DNA from: Pollenia angustigena | Taxonomy: Eukaryota; Arthropoda; Insecta; Diptera; Polleniidae | Reading direction: 5' to 3' | Length of the DNA stretch: 64,000 nt | NCBI GenBank assembly: GCA_930367215.1 | Contig: OV884059.1 | Span: forward strand, 8,766,945 to 8,830,944 | Position numbers and translations under genes: made by a program | The notes under the pieces: model-generated | Seen by the model: only the letters and a program-made list of their open reading frames with translations | The model's database searches: none | What the model was told of the DNA's origin: nothing | Part shown: positions 48,799-58,974 of the stretch, in pieces | How the letters are laid out: each line of letters begins with the position of its first letter | Position numbering within the stretch: position 1 is the first letter of the stretch

Positions 48799-48907
48799 GT
48801 GTCCCGGTAGACTAGCGCCGGGGTTGCGGGTTCGATTCCCGCCAGAGACTCTGGTTTCTTTCCTGCATACAAGCGTAGAACTTCGCGGGGAATTAAGAAA
48901 AAAAAGA
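48799..48907 (+). mobile_element. tRNA-derived SINE, copy 2 (A-box part deleted)
   Basis: GTGTCCCGGTAGACTAGC joins directly to GCCGGGGTTGCGGGTTCGAT and continues CAGAGACTCTGGTTTC and AAGCGTAGAACTTCGC, then poly-A. Relative to copy 1 about 26 bases between CTAGC and GCCGGGG are missing. B box intact at 48829-48839. Confidence 0.85.
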
Positions 48908-48979
48908 GTCGAAAGAGACTAAAGTACAGTATAAATATAATGTTTTTTGCGAACTGTGGTACTGTGTATTACGAATCGT

Positions 48980-49470
48980 TTGCAACGATGGCAGATTTGT
49001 TTTTATAAACCAATAGGAAGTTCGATGAAAAGTTATTATTCGTAATAGAGAGTTAGGCTTTCTTTAAAGGGTTTAAAGAAGTGGGAGTGGCACTTCTGTT
49101 ACAAATAAAAAATAGATTTCTGGAAATCTGGAGGATCGTAGCAGTAGAAGTTTCTAAGTTTAATACAAATAGCTTCGGTCTCAATGTATTACATCTGGCA
49201 AAAAGTGGGCGGGATTGAAGAGGTGGGCGTGGCACACTAACATTTCCTTATATCTGTAGAAGGAAAGGAGAAAAATTATCCAAATTTTGGTTGTCAATAC
49301 ACAAAAGCCGTCTAGCAGGGGGTGTTATTCGATAAGTGGGCGTGGCATCTGTCACACAAATACAAAAAAAATCAGTAGCAGCAAAAGTTACAAAATTTTG
49401 TAGAAATAGCTTCGATACAAGACATCCGAATAAAAGAAGGTCGGGTCTTCGGTTTTTTTTAGTTTCTAAT
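48980..49470. repeat. Interspersed repeat with GTGGGCGTGGC motifs
   Basis: AGTGGGAGTGGCACTTC, GTGGGCGGGATTG and two GTGGGCGTGGCA motifs. Part is shared with 52470-52520. No coding sequence. Confidence 0.55.
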
Positions 49471-49475
49471 TTATG

Positions 49476-49651
49476 AGCCGATTACGGATGGCAACACCAC
49501 TAAAGTTGAGCTGCCAGCAGCGAAATCAGGCAACGCCACTTATGTTTAAATATAAAATCAAAAAAAAAATTTATATTTTAATATGAGCGGAGTTGCCTGA
49601 TTTCGCTGCTGGCAACTTAACTTCAGTTTAGTTGCAATCTGTAATCGACCC
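49476..49651. mobile_element. Foldback MITE, 176 bp
   Basis: Arms of about 75 bases. CGATTAC at the ends, then GCTGCCAGCAGCGAAATCAG and GCAAC-CC matched in inverse, with an A/T loop. Confidence 0.85.
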
Positions 49652-49976
49652 ATTAGATTCTTGTTTAATCCCACTTAAAACTTAAGTTTAGCTCTATTTT
49701 TGTCTAACCTCCGTTCTAGTTTAATTAAAAGCCTTTATAATATTTTTTTTAAACCATTAAAAATAATTTATATCAATACCAGCCAGCAAAGTATTTGTAA
49801 AATGCGGAAAACCATCCAAAACAATTATTTGAAATCAATATTTATTTATTTTAACAGCAAAACGTGACCAAAACGTGATAAAGACCATTTGCGCAAATAC
49901 TTTTGCCAACAAATGCAACTGATATTGAAAGTAATTAAAAGAAAAATGCTTAAGACAGCCAAAGAGAAACTAAAAC

Positions 49977-49984
49977 TATAAATA
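49977..49984 (+). promoter_or_regulatory. Possible TATA box of small secreted gene
   Basis: TATAAATA, about 190 bases before the ATG. Several A/T-rich alternatives exist nearby, so this is only a candidate. Confidence 0.25.
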
Positions 49985-50174
49985 CAATAAAATTAAATAA
50001 ATAGAAAATTAATTGTTGCAACGTCAGCAATAACGTTTCCAAGTCAATGACCGTTAAAGCGGTGATTTCACAGCGGTCAACAGAGGCGACGAAAAATTTC
50101 ATTTAAGAAAAGTTGTAAAAAAAATAAATAATTGCTAAAAAAAAAAACAAAAAAAATTATAGTATTAAATAACA

Positions 50175-51245
50175 ATGAAATTGTTAATTGTTTTTATAAT
50201 GGCTTTGGCTTGTGGTATGTATGAGAGACATTAAGAAACATTTTTTAATAGTTTTTTTTTTTTTTTTTGTTTAAATAAAAATGAAATGGCAAACCTTTTA
50301 AAAATTAAAAAAATAAAGGAAAAATTAATTTAAGTTTCCCTAAATTTCTAACGATTGCTTTACACTGGCTTGTGTTTAATCTGTCTCAAGGCGAATTCAC
50401 TTGACAGATGGCTTTCAAAACAAGGCTATTTATTTTTCTTACTATGAAAGTTTTCTTTCAGTCTGGGTTCATTGGTGAGAGGGGAGAGAATAATAGCATG
50501 TTCTCCTTCCGTCTCATCAATAAGTTCAGACTTTCGGAAGAAAACTTTCATAGTGTGAACCCAGACTTAGAGAAAAAATGCCAATAATTGCCTTGGTTTT
50601 AAACGTATCGACTTAAGTTATTGCCGGTTAACACACATTAAGTTTGACTCGTCAAGTCTTGAGTTTTTAGGAGAGAGGGGAAAAGTAATAGCATTCTTTT
50701 TACCCTTCCCTCCTAAAAGCTCAAGACTTGACGTGTGTGAACCGGCACTTAAGCAACAACAAAAAAAATACAATTTTTATTTTATTGTTGTAGTATCGCC
50801 GCCATCTAATAAAAGAATTTGCCTTGATCTCTTCTTCATATTGTTTTTCGCATTTCCAGCCCACGCCTTTATTCCCAAGCTAATTTTGAAATTCTCCGAA
50901 GAAGACGACGAGGAGGAAAACTTCTTCAAAATTCCCAAAATTAATATCTTTTCAAAATTGTTATTCGAAAAGAAAGAGAAAGACAAAGACAAGGAGAAAG
51001 AGAGTGAGAAAATATTTCTTAATCCGGAAAAAATTATCGACATGTTCGATATAAAAGTAGACAAATTACTAGACAAAAAGGAGGATAAGTTTAAAGCACG
51101 CTTATTAAGTGTTCTCGATGATAAAGAGAATGCAAAAACTGTCTACGATAAGTTGACACAATATCGTTCAAACGCACCATCGCCATCATCATCATCGTGT
51201 CGCTACAGTCCACCAGATGATTGTGAATATAGTTATTTTAGTTAA
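50175..51245 (+). CDS. Small secreted charged protein, two exons, 141 aa
   Basis: I do not recognise the family. Exon 1 (50175-50214) encodes MKLLIVFIMALAC and ends in phase 1 at a GTATGT donor. Exon 2 (50860-51245) follows the acceptor TTTTTCGCATTTCCAG and runs to a TAA. The joined product is 141 residues. Residues 1-16 (MKLLIVFIMALACAHA) form a clean signal peptide with an A-H-A cleavage site. Then come a short hydrophobic stretch (FIPKLILKF), an acidic patch EEDDEEE at 27-33, and a mixed-charge helix-forming region rich in KEKDKDKEKE at about 51-64. Residues 65-115 form a probable helix (EKIIDMFDIKVDKLLDKK). The tail, about 117-141, is Ser/Pro-rich with the only two mature cysteines in CRYSPPDDC, which could form a small loop. 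AATAAA lies 41 bases after the stop. Overall layout resembles the larger secreted gene at 38.8-41.3 kb, but the sequences are not obviously homologous. Confidence 0.87.
50442..50569. mobile_element. Foldback MITE-like element, intronic copy 1
   Basis: The blocks CTATGAAAGTTTTCTT and AGTCTGGGTTCA occur at the left and again, reverse-complemented, at the right. The two blocks are in exchanged order on the two sides, so this is a composite foldback rather than a simple TIR pair. The loop (GAGAGGGGAGAGAATAATAGCATG) resembles the loop of the neighbouring copy. Confidence 0.55.
50612..50753. mobile_element. Foldback MITE-like element, intronic copy 2
   Basis: Inverted arms read CTTAAGT-GCCGGTT-ACACAC, GTCAAGTCTTGAG and TTTTAGGAG around a purine-rich loop. 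The left arm has about 15 extra bases. It sits about 100 bases before the splice acceptor of the small secreted gene. Confidence 0.65.
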
Positions 51246-51285
51246 ATTTGTAAAACTAGTCAAATTGTATAAAAAAGAAATTTTT

Positions 51286-51296
51286 AATAAAATAAA
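51286..51296 (+). terminator. Poly(A) signal of small secreted gene
   Basis: Two overlapping AATAAA hexamers (51286-51291 and 51291-51296), 41 bases after the stop codon. Confidence 0.65.
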
Positions 51297-51299
51297 ATA

Positions 51300-52430
51300 A
51301 TTTTGTAAAATTCTCAAAATAAAAATTTAAACATTTTTATTTAAAAACAACGATTTTTACGGGACACTGGTTAAAAGGGACCCATGCAATGAGACTAAGC
51401 TTTAATTTAACGAATACTGCAGGAGATTTAAGGTTAAAAAAGATATAGAGACAATACTTTCAATGCCTTGTCCAAGGGATATTGGAAAGCCATTTTGGAA
51501 GACCGGTCTTTTTAATTTTCATTAGAAACAAAGAAAACATTTTTAATATCTCTACAAATAATTTGATCAAAAGAGCTATAGAAAATATTGCCTACTTTAA
51601 GGCTTTACAAACGGTTTGATTAAAGTTTTTGCTATATTTTACTTTTATTTTTATCCAAATTTTTTTCTTTATCCAAAAATTCTTTATTTGCTTTTAATTT
51701 TTTTTTGCCCAAACTCGTCTGTTAATCATCTCAGTACGATTATTCTAAACGGAAAAGGGGAAGTTTAAGTGCAATTGATTGAATTGTAAATGGATTGACG
51801 TTTGACAGCTAAAATTGATTTACGTAAAATTGCAAAAAAAAAAACCAAGTCAAAAAAAAAAACAGATTGGGCAATCAAATGCATTTAATAAGGGGGAGGA
51901 TTTTCGGTCATGTCTATAAAAAAGAAAATAATATAAGAAATTAAATTAATAAAGAATATTTACTTAGTTAAATTATTAATAATCCAATTCTAGTACTTTA
52001 GTTTTGAAAACATATAAAACAATTTAAAACTGTCATGTAGTCCTTGGGGGGTTAAGTTTACCAAAACTCTAAAAGTTCTTTGTTGATTAGTTAGTTAGTT
52101 TCCTAAAACGAATCAATCTTCTGTGTAAATCTCATTAGATTTTCCAAAAAAGGGTCATTATTCCGGGGAAGTCGGATTAGATTTCATAAAACAGATCAAT
52201 ATGTTGTGTAAGTCGGAAGAAGTTTTTTAATCAAAATTTTGATGTTTTAATTAGGCTAAAGTTCATCAAATTTAATTTTATTTAACTATTTTTATGAAGA
52301 AAGCAATTCTACAACATGAAAATAATTAAAATTTATTGATAAGCGTGGCACAAGAGATTTTGTTTATATCTAAAAAAATTTAGTTCACATAGCTGGGCTA
52401 TTTAAACACAACCTCTCTAAAAACAAAGTT
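51300..52430. other. Non-coding stretch 3' of small secreted gene
   Basis: Short diverged direct repeats around 52090-52230 (GAATCAAT-TT-TGTGTAA; GTCGGA). No gene seen. Confidence 0.4.
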
Positions 52431-52520
52431 ATATATACCCTTTCTACCTTCGGTGAAGGGTATAAAAATGGGCGGGATTGCAGAAGTGGGAGTGGCACTT
52501 CCCATGCAATAAAAATAGGA
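52430..52520 (-). repeat. Decayed repeat end with hairpin
   Basis: TATACCCTTT-CTACCTTCGG and AAGGGTATAAAAA form a hairpin like the right end of the repeat at 58.9 kb. It is joined to the GTGGGAGTGGCACTTC repeat also seen at 49.08 kb. Confidence 0.5.
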
Positions 52521-52889
52521 TTCTGTTCATTTGAGATTGCTGGCTTTAAATTAAAAAAATATTTTTTTGATCCTGCTAAATACAAAAAATTTTCTAAGCC
52601 CAATAAATTATGTACTTTGGCGTTTGATTTTTCTAAAAAGCCTCGTCTTAATAATGACGTTTTGCTTTTTGGATTCTATTTAATATCTAGTCATAAAATT
52701 CTTTCTTTTATAGTCGTTTTCACCGAGGAACATAGACTTTTTCCATAGAATCCCCAATCTAGGCTATTGGTCGCTTTTAACTTTAAACCAGCGTCATTTT
52801 AGCGTTCGGCGCAGGCGGTTGCCTGTAAGTTCCACTCAGTATAGTTTTCTCAGGGTGGGAGTGACCTCAACATATCACTTTTGGACGCC

Positions 52890-53345
52890 GTATTTGAGAA
52901 TTAATGTCATCTTGATATGCAACTGGGAGTACTTCAGCGTTGCGCATAATTCGAGGCCACCATATTCTTAAGATGTTTCGTAAGTATCCATTGGTAAATT
53001 TTAACAACTTACGTTTTATTTTGTAAGTGACTAGCCATGTCACTGAATCGTCTTGATATGCAGTAGTTCTTCGTTGCGTATAATTCGAAGCCGACATATT
53101 CTTAAGATATTTCGCAAGTATCCATCGGTTAACGTTTAAATCATGCGTTTAATTTTGGTGGTGACAAGCCATGCCTCTGAATCATAAAATGAGTGGTAAA
53201 GATATATTATATAATTAATATCATCTTAATATGTAACTTGGAGTAGCTCAGCGTTGCGTATAATTCGAGGCCAACATATTCTTAAAATATTTCGCAAGAA
53301 TCCATTGGTAAATGTTTGAAACTTGCGTCTAAATTTAAAAAGCCA
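52890..53345 (-). pseudogene. Triplicated RTE-like reverse-transcriptase fragment
   Basis: Three direct copies about 150-170 bases apart share TAATTCGAGGCC-ACATATTC, TTAAGAT-TTTCG and AGTATCCATTGG on the plus strand. The minus strand of the best copy reads FTNGYLRNILRIWWPRIMRN, the C-terminal RTE motif also seen at 31.05 kb. Confidence 0.7.
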
Positions 53346-53387
53346 TCTCTTTGAATCGTGCAATGAGTAGAAAAGATTTACTTGAGC

Positions 53388-53650
53388 ACCTGCCGTGTTG
53401 GCCTAATCTACAAGTGGTCTAAGCCACTGAGTGACAAACAATTCGCTTACCAACCGTCCCAGTATGTGAGAGCAACCAGCATACACTGGTAGCTATAAAG
53501 AGTGTATAAATCGGCAAAATTATATACTCGGCCCTTGTTTAGGAGCTGAATCTCTCAAACCTCCGCTGCTTTTGCAAATGCTAGCAATATCTGTTGATTA
53601 GCATTTGCACCTAGGAAGATCCGCAAGCAGATCAAACTTTCCCACAGCAG
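53388..53650 (-). pseudogene. Non-LTR retrotransposon-like fragment, copy 2
   Basis: Collinear with 27715-27905, with an extra insertion of about 70 bases (53465-53540). No intact frame. Confidence 0.5.
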
Positions 53651-53719
53651 CCCTTCAACGGCGACTTTGGATAACACAGCCACGACGTGAACCGAAAAGT
53701 ATTCTTTTTTCGATATATC

Positions 53720-55290
53720 ACTATTATTAGCCTTTTGACAGTTTTTTGCTCCCTTTCTTATTTTCATTAAAAATTAATGGTGTTTTCTTTTCTAAAAAAT
53801 AATGATACATTATAGTTGTGTAATAAATTTATTAGGTTACACGAACCCTTACAAAGTGATACATTTTTCTATATTACAATGGAACAAAATAATTGCTACG
53901 TTTTACACTCAACACTAATGTGTATTTAGCGTGTTAGATATTGAATGCAAAGTTTGTACTAAAAGCGATATTCACCACGCTTGTAGCAATTTTCAACATC
54001 AAATTTTATTATAATTCCAATAAGCGTTAACAACACTGATTTTCAATAATTAATGTCAGCTGTTGTTAAAAATTTTGCGACAAAAAAATATAATAAAAGT
54101 AAAGCAAACGAAAAACAAAAAGGTTTTATATCCATCACAATATAACAAAAATGACAATATAATGCAAATTGTCCGCAATTACAAGGAAAAAAAATCCTTG
54201 CTTGCATAAAAAAGTACTTTACGTAGATGCAACAAAGGGTATTATCTCACACTCAGTTATAACTGCGGGTAAGAAATGGAACAAATTTGCCATTTATTGT
54301 TGCAACATTTTTAGAAAGGAAAACGACAACTTCTCACATTTTTGCATATATTTTTAGAATGTAACAATAACCCGAACGAATGGAAGCATACATGGAACAT
54401 TATGGTCAGCAAAGAAAACATCATAAGATTTTCCTAACATATGGAAGATTGACATTGAATTTGACAGTTTGAAAACACATAAAAAATTTAGTTCTAAACA
54501 AAGAAAATCACTTAGAACATTTAAAAGAGAAAAAATTTACTACACTGTACTACAGGGATGGAAAATCGAAATTTTATAAGGATACTGAGTCCACATAAAG
54601 AAAAATTGGTTTTACCATCAGTGACAAAAAACAAATTCGAGTCAAATTATTACCCTTAAATCGAGGTAAATAAGGCAAAACTTGGTGAAAAGTTTCTTTA
54701 TTTTAAAGTCCATTTTATATCATGGCAGTACTGCTATGATTTCTAATCCAAAAACTATTGAAAAAAGCTAAATAGTTTTAAAGTTACCATCTTTGCTTTA
54801 AAAAAAAAAACAACATAAAAAAATACTTAATGAAACAGAAAAACTGAATCCTGATAATTGAAGATTTCTGCTACAATTTTTTTTCTTTTTTCACAAGTTC
54901 AAGCTAAATAAGTCACCTTTCTGCATAATTTAACAAAATCAATTGAAAAGAAAATATAAAAACAAGTCTAAACAAATAATAATTTTAACACTGACTGACA
55001 ACTCCTTTAGGGTAAAATGTATTTACCATCCCCATCCCTTCTTCTTTTTTTAAAAGCAATGACTTCTACAAATCCAAAGACTGCATGTTTTCTTTGTTTT
55101 CCTGTCAGTGTTTATGCAGTGTAATAACAATTTGTTGTTATTAAATGTTGTTGCAACATTAACACCCACCCCTCGCAGCAAAAAGGCAATTGTGTATGTT
55201 TTGTGCATATGGCTGTGTTTACTTTACAGGGATTGCGATTTGTTAAATGACTATTTGCCGGAAAAGAGAGAAGTACATTGACTTTTATTT
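53720..55290. other. AT-rich non-coding stretch
   Basis: No gene or organised repeat recognised. Confidence 0.4.
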
Positions 55291-55309
55291 AAAATTGTTT
55301 CTAAATTTA

Positions 55310-55958
55310 AAACTTAATAACTTTTTAACTTTATAACTTTATTACTTTATAACTTTATAACTTTATAACTTAATAACATTATAACTTTATAACTTTATAA
55401 CTTTATAACTTTATAACTTTATAACTTTATAACTTAATAACTTAATGACTTTATAACTTTATAGCTTTATAACTTTATAACTTTATTACATCATAACTTT
55501 ATAACTTTATAACTTTTTAACTTTAAAACTTTATAACTTTATAAATTTATAAATTTATAACTTTATAACTTTATAAGTTTATAACTTTATAACTTTATAA
55601 CTTTATAATTGTATAACTTTATAATTTTATAACTTCTTAGCTTTATAACTTTACAACTTTATTAGTTTATAACTTTATTACCTTATAACTTTATAACTTA
55701 ATAACTTTATAACTTTATAGCTTTAAAAATTTATAACATTATTACTTTATAACTTTATAACTTTATTTCTTCATAACTTTATAACTTTAAAACTTTATAA
55801 CTTTAAAACTTTATAACTTTAAAATTTATATATATTTATAACTTTGTAACCTTATAACTTTGTAACCTTATAACTTTATAAGTTTATAACTTTATAACTT
55901 AATAATTGTATAACTTTATAACTTTATGGCTTTATAACTTTATAACTTTTTAACTTTA
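55310..55958 (+). repeat. 8-bp satellite ATAACTTT, left part
   Basis: About 80 units of ATAACTTT with point changes (ATAACTTA, AAAACTTT, TTAACTTT). Confidence 0.95.
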
Positions 55959-56831
55959 TCTATATATATATAAAATTCTCGTGTCACAGTGTTTGTAATC
56001 GAACTCCTCCGAAACGGCTTGACCACTTTTTATGAAATGTTATATATGTTTGTGTTTGTTAGGTATGAGAATAGGCTGTAAGTTATACTGCATATCGCTA
56101 AAGTGCGTAAAATAGTTCAAAAAGGGGGAAAATTCTCCCTCTCTTCTTAATTAATCAACCAGTTTTCTTAAAATTTGGCATGCAGACACTGTTATGTTTA
56201 AAATAAAAAAGGGAAAGGGTAAGAGGGTTAAAGGACCCCCTCCCGATATCTCCGGAACTTATCAACCGATTTTCTTGAAATTTCGCATGCAAAAAATGTA
56301 ACATCAGGATGGAGCTATTTCCTATAATTTTTATTATTTAGGGCGTGAAATAGGGCAAGAAGGTTAAAAGCTTCCCCTCCCTATAACTTCTTAACTAATC
56401 AAACGGTTTTCTTAAAATTTGGCGCGTAGAGACTATGATATCTGAAAGAACATAGGGCGTAAAATAGGACAAGAGGGGTAAAAGCTCCCCCTCCTTATAT
56501 CTTCCTAACTAATAAACCAATTTTCTTGAAACTTGGTAGGAAAATAGTGTAACATCTGGAAGGAACTATTACCTATAATTTTTAGGGCATGAACTTGGGC
56601 AAGAGGGGTAAAGGCTTTCCCTCCCTATAACTTCTTAACTTATCAACCGGTTTTTTTAACATTTGGTATGGAGAATATGGCGTAAAGTAGGAAAAGTGTG
56701 GTAAAAGCTCTCCCTCCCTATATCTTCTCAGCTAATTAACCAGTTTTCTTAAAATTTGGCATGCAGACACTGTAACATCTGAAAGAAATAAGTTATATGT
56801 ATGGCAAAACAACGTGTGCCTGGTCAGCTAT
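55959..56831 (+). mobile_element. Helitron-like non-autonomous element
   Basis: Starts TCTATATATATATAAAATTC followed by TCGTGTCACAGTGTTTG and CTCCTCCGAAACGGCTTGAC, which I recognise as the 5' region of insect Helitrons. Ends GTGTGCCTGGTCAGCTAT. It is inserted between A and T of the 8-bp satellite with no target duplication, as Helitrons do. The interior has about five diverged repeats of CTTAACTAATCAACCGGTTT, TCTTAAAATTTGGCATGCAG and AGGGCGTGAAATAGGGCAAG. The last bases are CTAT rather than the usual CTRR, so the 3' end is slightly altered. Confidence 0.82.
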
Positions 56832-56860
56832 TAACTTTATAATCTTATAACTTTAACTTG
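56832..56860 (+). repeat. 8-bp satellite, right remnant
   Basis: TAACTTTATAATCTTATAAC continues the satellite on the other side of the inserted element. Confidence 0.8.
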
Positions 56861-57396
56861 ATTGTGTAGTATAAAGAAAATGCTTTACATATTTCGTACT
56901 CACAAAACATTTATACAAATTCTTTGCTAATTTATTCCAGAAATATGTTCCTTTTAATCAAAACACAAAAATTTTATTTGTTTTCCAATTAATCTTTAAC
57001 CTGAAAATCCAATAACTTCCCTTTTTATTACCCATCTCGTTTTATATAAATTTTGAATAAAAAAAAACTGAACAAAATTTTAGCCTTGAATAATTTCAAA
57101 TAAAATATCAAAATAAAACCTAACGAAATGCCAAAAAAAAAATTCAATTCAATTTATATGCAAATTTTCAGATTGAAGATTCACCACTGGCGCAATTCTC
57201 TTTAAAAAAAAAAGGAAAATAATTCAAATTAAACCACCACAACAGGTGGCGGAAAAGGAAATTAATACAAAATATGAAAAATAAATAAAACAAGAACCAA
57301 CTTTAGTTTAGATTTTAATTAAAAATCAAACAAAAACTGATGTTAATAAAGTAAATCAGAATAAAATATAAAAGAAATTTTACCATAAACTATAAA
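56861..57396. other. AT-rich non-coding stretch
   Basis: No gene seen. Confidence 0.4.
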
Positions 57397-57624
57397 TGAG
57401 GGGCTTAAAACACAAGTGACCTTTTTAAAATAATGAGACAGAAGCGGTTGTTTCGCTTGTGCTCCAAGCGCAGCAGGTATTTTAATGTCATATGCTTGAA
57501 TTGTTCACTATATCTACCGTCCGGATGAGAATCTGAACAACTTCTCCGAACTACACCTATAATTCCATATGTAAACTAAATTTTAGAAAAAGGCACTTAA
57601 ACCCCTTGTGCTCTAAGCCCCTCA
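57397..57624. mobile_element. MITE-like element, 228 bp
   Basis: TGAGGGGCTTAAAACACAAG at the left matches the inverse of CTTGTGCTCTAAGCCCCTCA at the right. Similarity continues to a CCTTTTTNNAAAA block. No clear target duplication. Confidence 0.75.
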
Positions 57625-57961
57625 AATAGAACTTGAAAAATTGTTTGGTTGTTAGCTTAAAATACAAAAGTATTGCATACTTTGAGTTGCATTTATGAAG
57701 TTTTTGTTTTTTTGAAGTCTTCAATTTTTTTTCTGATTCCATTAATTGTGTAATTCAACAAATTTAGTCTGTTTTGCTGATTAAGTCAACCGTATAACCG
57801 CCAACTTTTTGTTTATATTGTTATGCTAACTTTCAGTAAAGTTTTTTCCTTAGCATAATTTGCGGCTGTCTAGAAAGTTTCTTTTATACCCAACTTACAA
57901 CAGCTACATACATACGTGGAAAAGTTAGTAACCTTCAAGAAAATTATAACAATTTAAAAAT

Positions 57962-58970
57962 AAACAAGTTAGAGTGCTATATTCGGCTGTGCCGAATCTT
58001 TGATACGCTCCACCGACAGTTCGAATGTTTTAGGAGTAATGTCTGTATGATGTTATTATTATCTTAAACTGTGACGATTTGTTGTTAATTATGGTTTTAG
58101 GCGACTAAACTGTTTTCCGGTAGTAGGGTTTATTTCACAACGTCATTCCTAGTCCTTTAAAACTGTGAAGTACCAATTTCTGTTATAAAAACATTATGTA
58201 CTAAACTGTTTTTCGGGTGTAGGGTTTCTATGGGGTCTAGGATAAATTATGTACCGATCTTCACGAAATTTCACAGTATCATTTATAGTCCTATAAATCT
58301 GTGACGAGCCAAAATTTGTTATGATTGAATTATTTTTTACGGTTTTAGGCGTACTAAGCTGTTTTCCGGTAGTAGGGTTTATATGGGGCTTAAGGTAAAT
58401 TATGGACCGATCGTCACGAAATTTGACAGTGTTATTCTCTAGTCCTAAAAACTGTGACGTACCAAATTTTGTTTTCCTGTTTTCCGGGAGTATTGTTTAT
58501 ATGGGGCTTAGGGTAAATTATGGACGGATAATCACGAAATTTAACAGCGTGATTTCCAGTCAAATAAAACAAATTTTTGCAAAATCTTATCTCATTCCGT
58601 GCCTTGTTTCAGCATTTATGTTATTTTTTGTAACAAAATTATCAATTTTTTTAGGTGGTGGTTCCACATTTTGATTCATAGCTCTGGTCCTACTAAACTG
58701 ATTTTGCTGGATTTCAATCCCAAGCTGCTTAGGATAACTACAAGCAATTTGGCACCAAGTTTGTAAATTTCTTTTGAGTTGTTCGAAAGTGAGCGTGTTT
58801 TCAACAGACGGACAGACAGACGGTCATGGCTAAATCGACTTAGAACTACTCAAGGACCCAGAATATATATATACTTTATGGGGTCTGAGATGAATAAAAA
58901 AAAAGTTTCACACGGAATGACAAACTTAATATACCCTCTTCACAACTGTGGTGGAGGGTATAAAAATAAA
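57962..58970 (+). mobile_element. Hairpin-ended interspersed repeat, copy B
   Basis: Most complete copy, about 1 kb. The left end AAACAAGTTAGAGTGCTAT is followed by the hairpin ATTCGGCTGTGCCGAAT. The interior has about four diverged units with GGTTTATATGGGGCTTAGG, GTAAATTATGGACCGATC and CACGAAATTT. The right part has AGACGGACAGACAGACGG and TATATACTTTATGGGGTCTG. It ends in a TATACCCTC...GAGGGTATA hairpin. No TIRs and no intact frame. Confidence 0.8.
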
Positions 58971-58974
58971 TAAA

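Larger units (their letters stand above)
50215..50859 (+). other. Phase-1 intron with two foldback elements
   Basis: 645-base intron, GTATGT donor and TTTCCAG acceptor. Its 3' half is occupied by two neighbouring inverted-repeat elements described separately. The first 220 bases are plain AT-rich sequence. Confidence 0.8.

Noticed and set aside
50733..50859. Using the ATG at 50733 as the start of the small secreted protein
   Set aside because: This segment is foldback element and pyrimidine tract ending in a splice acceptor. Exon 1 at 50175 gives a real signal peptide.
50777..51076. Minus-strand 99-codon frame
   Set aside because: Antisense of exon 2 of the small secreted gene.
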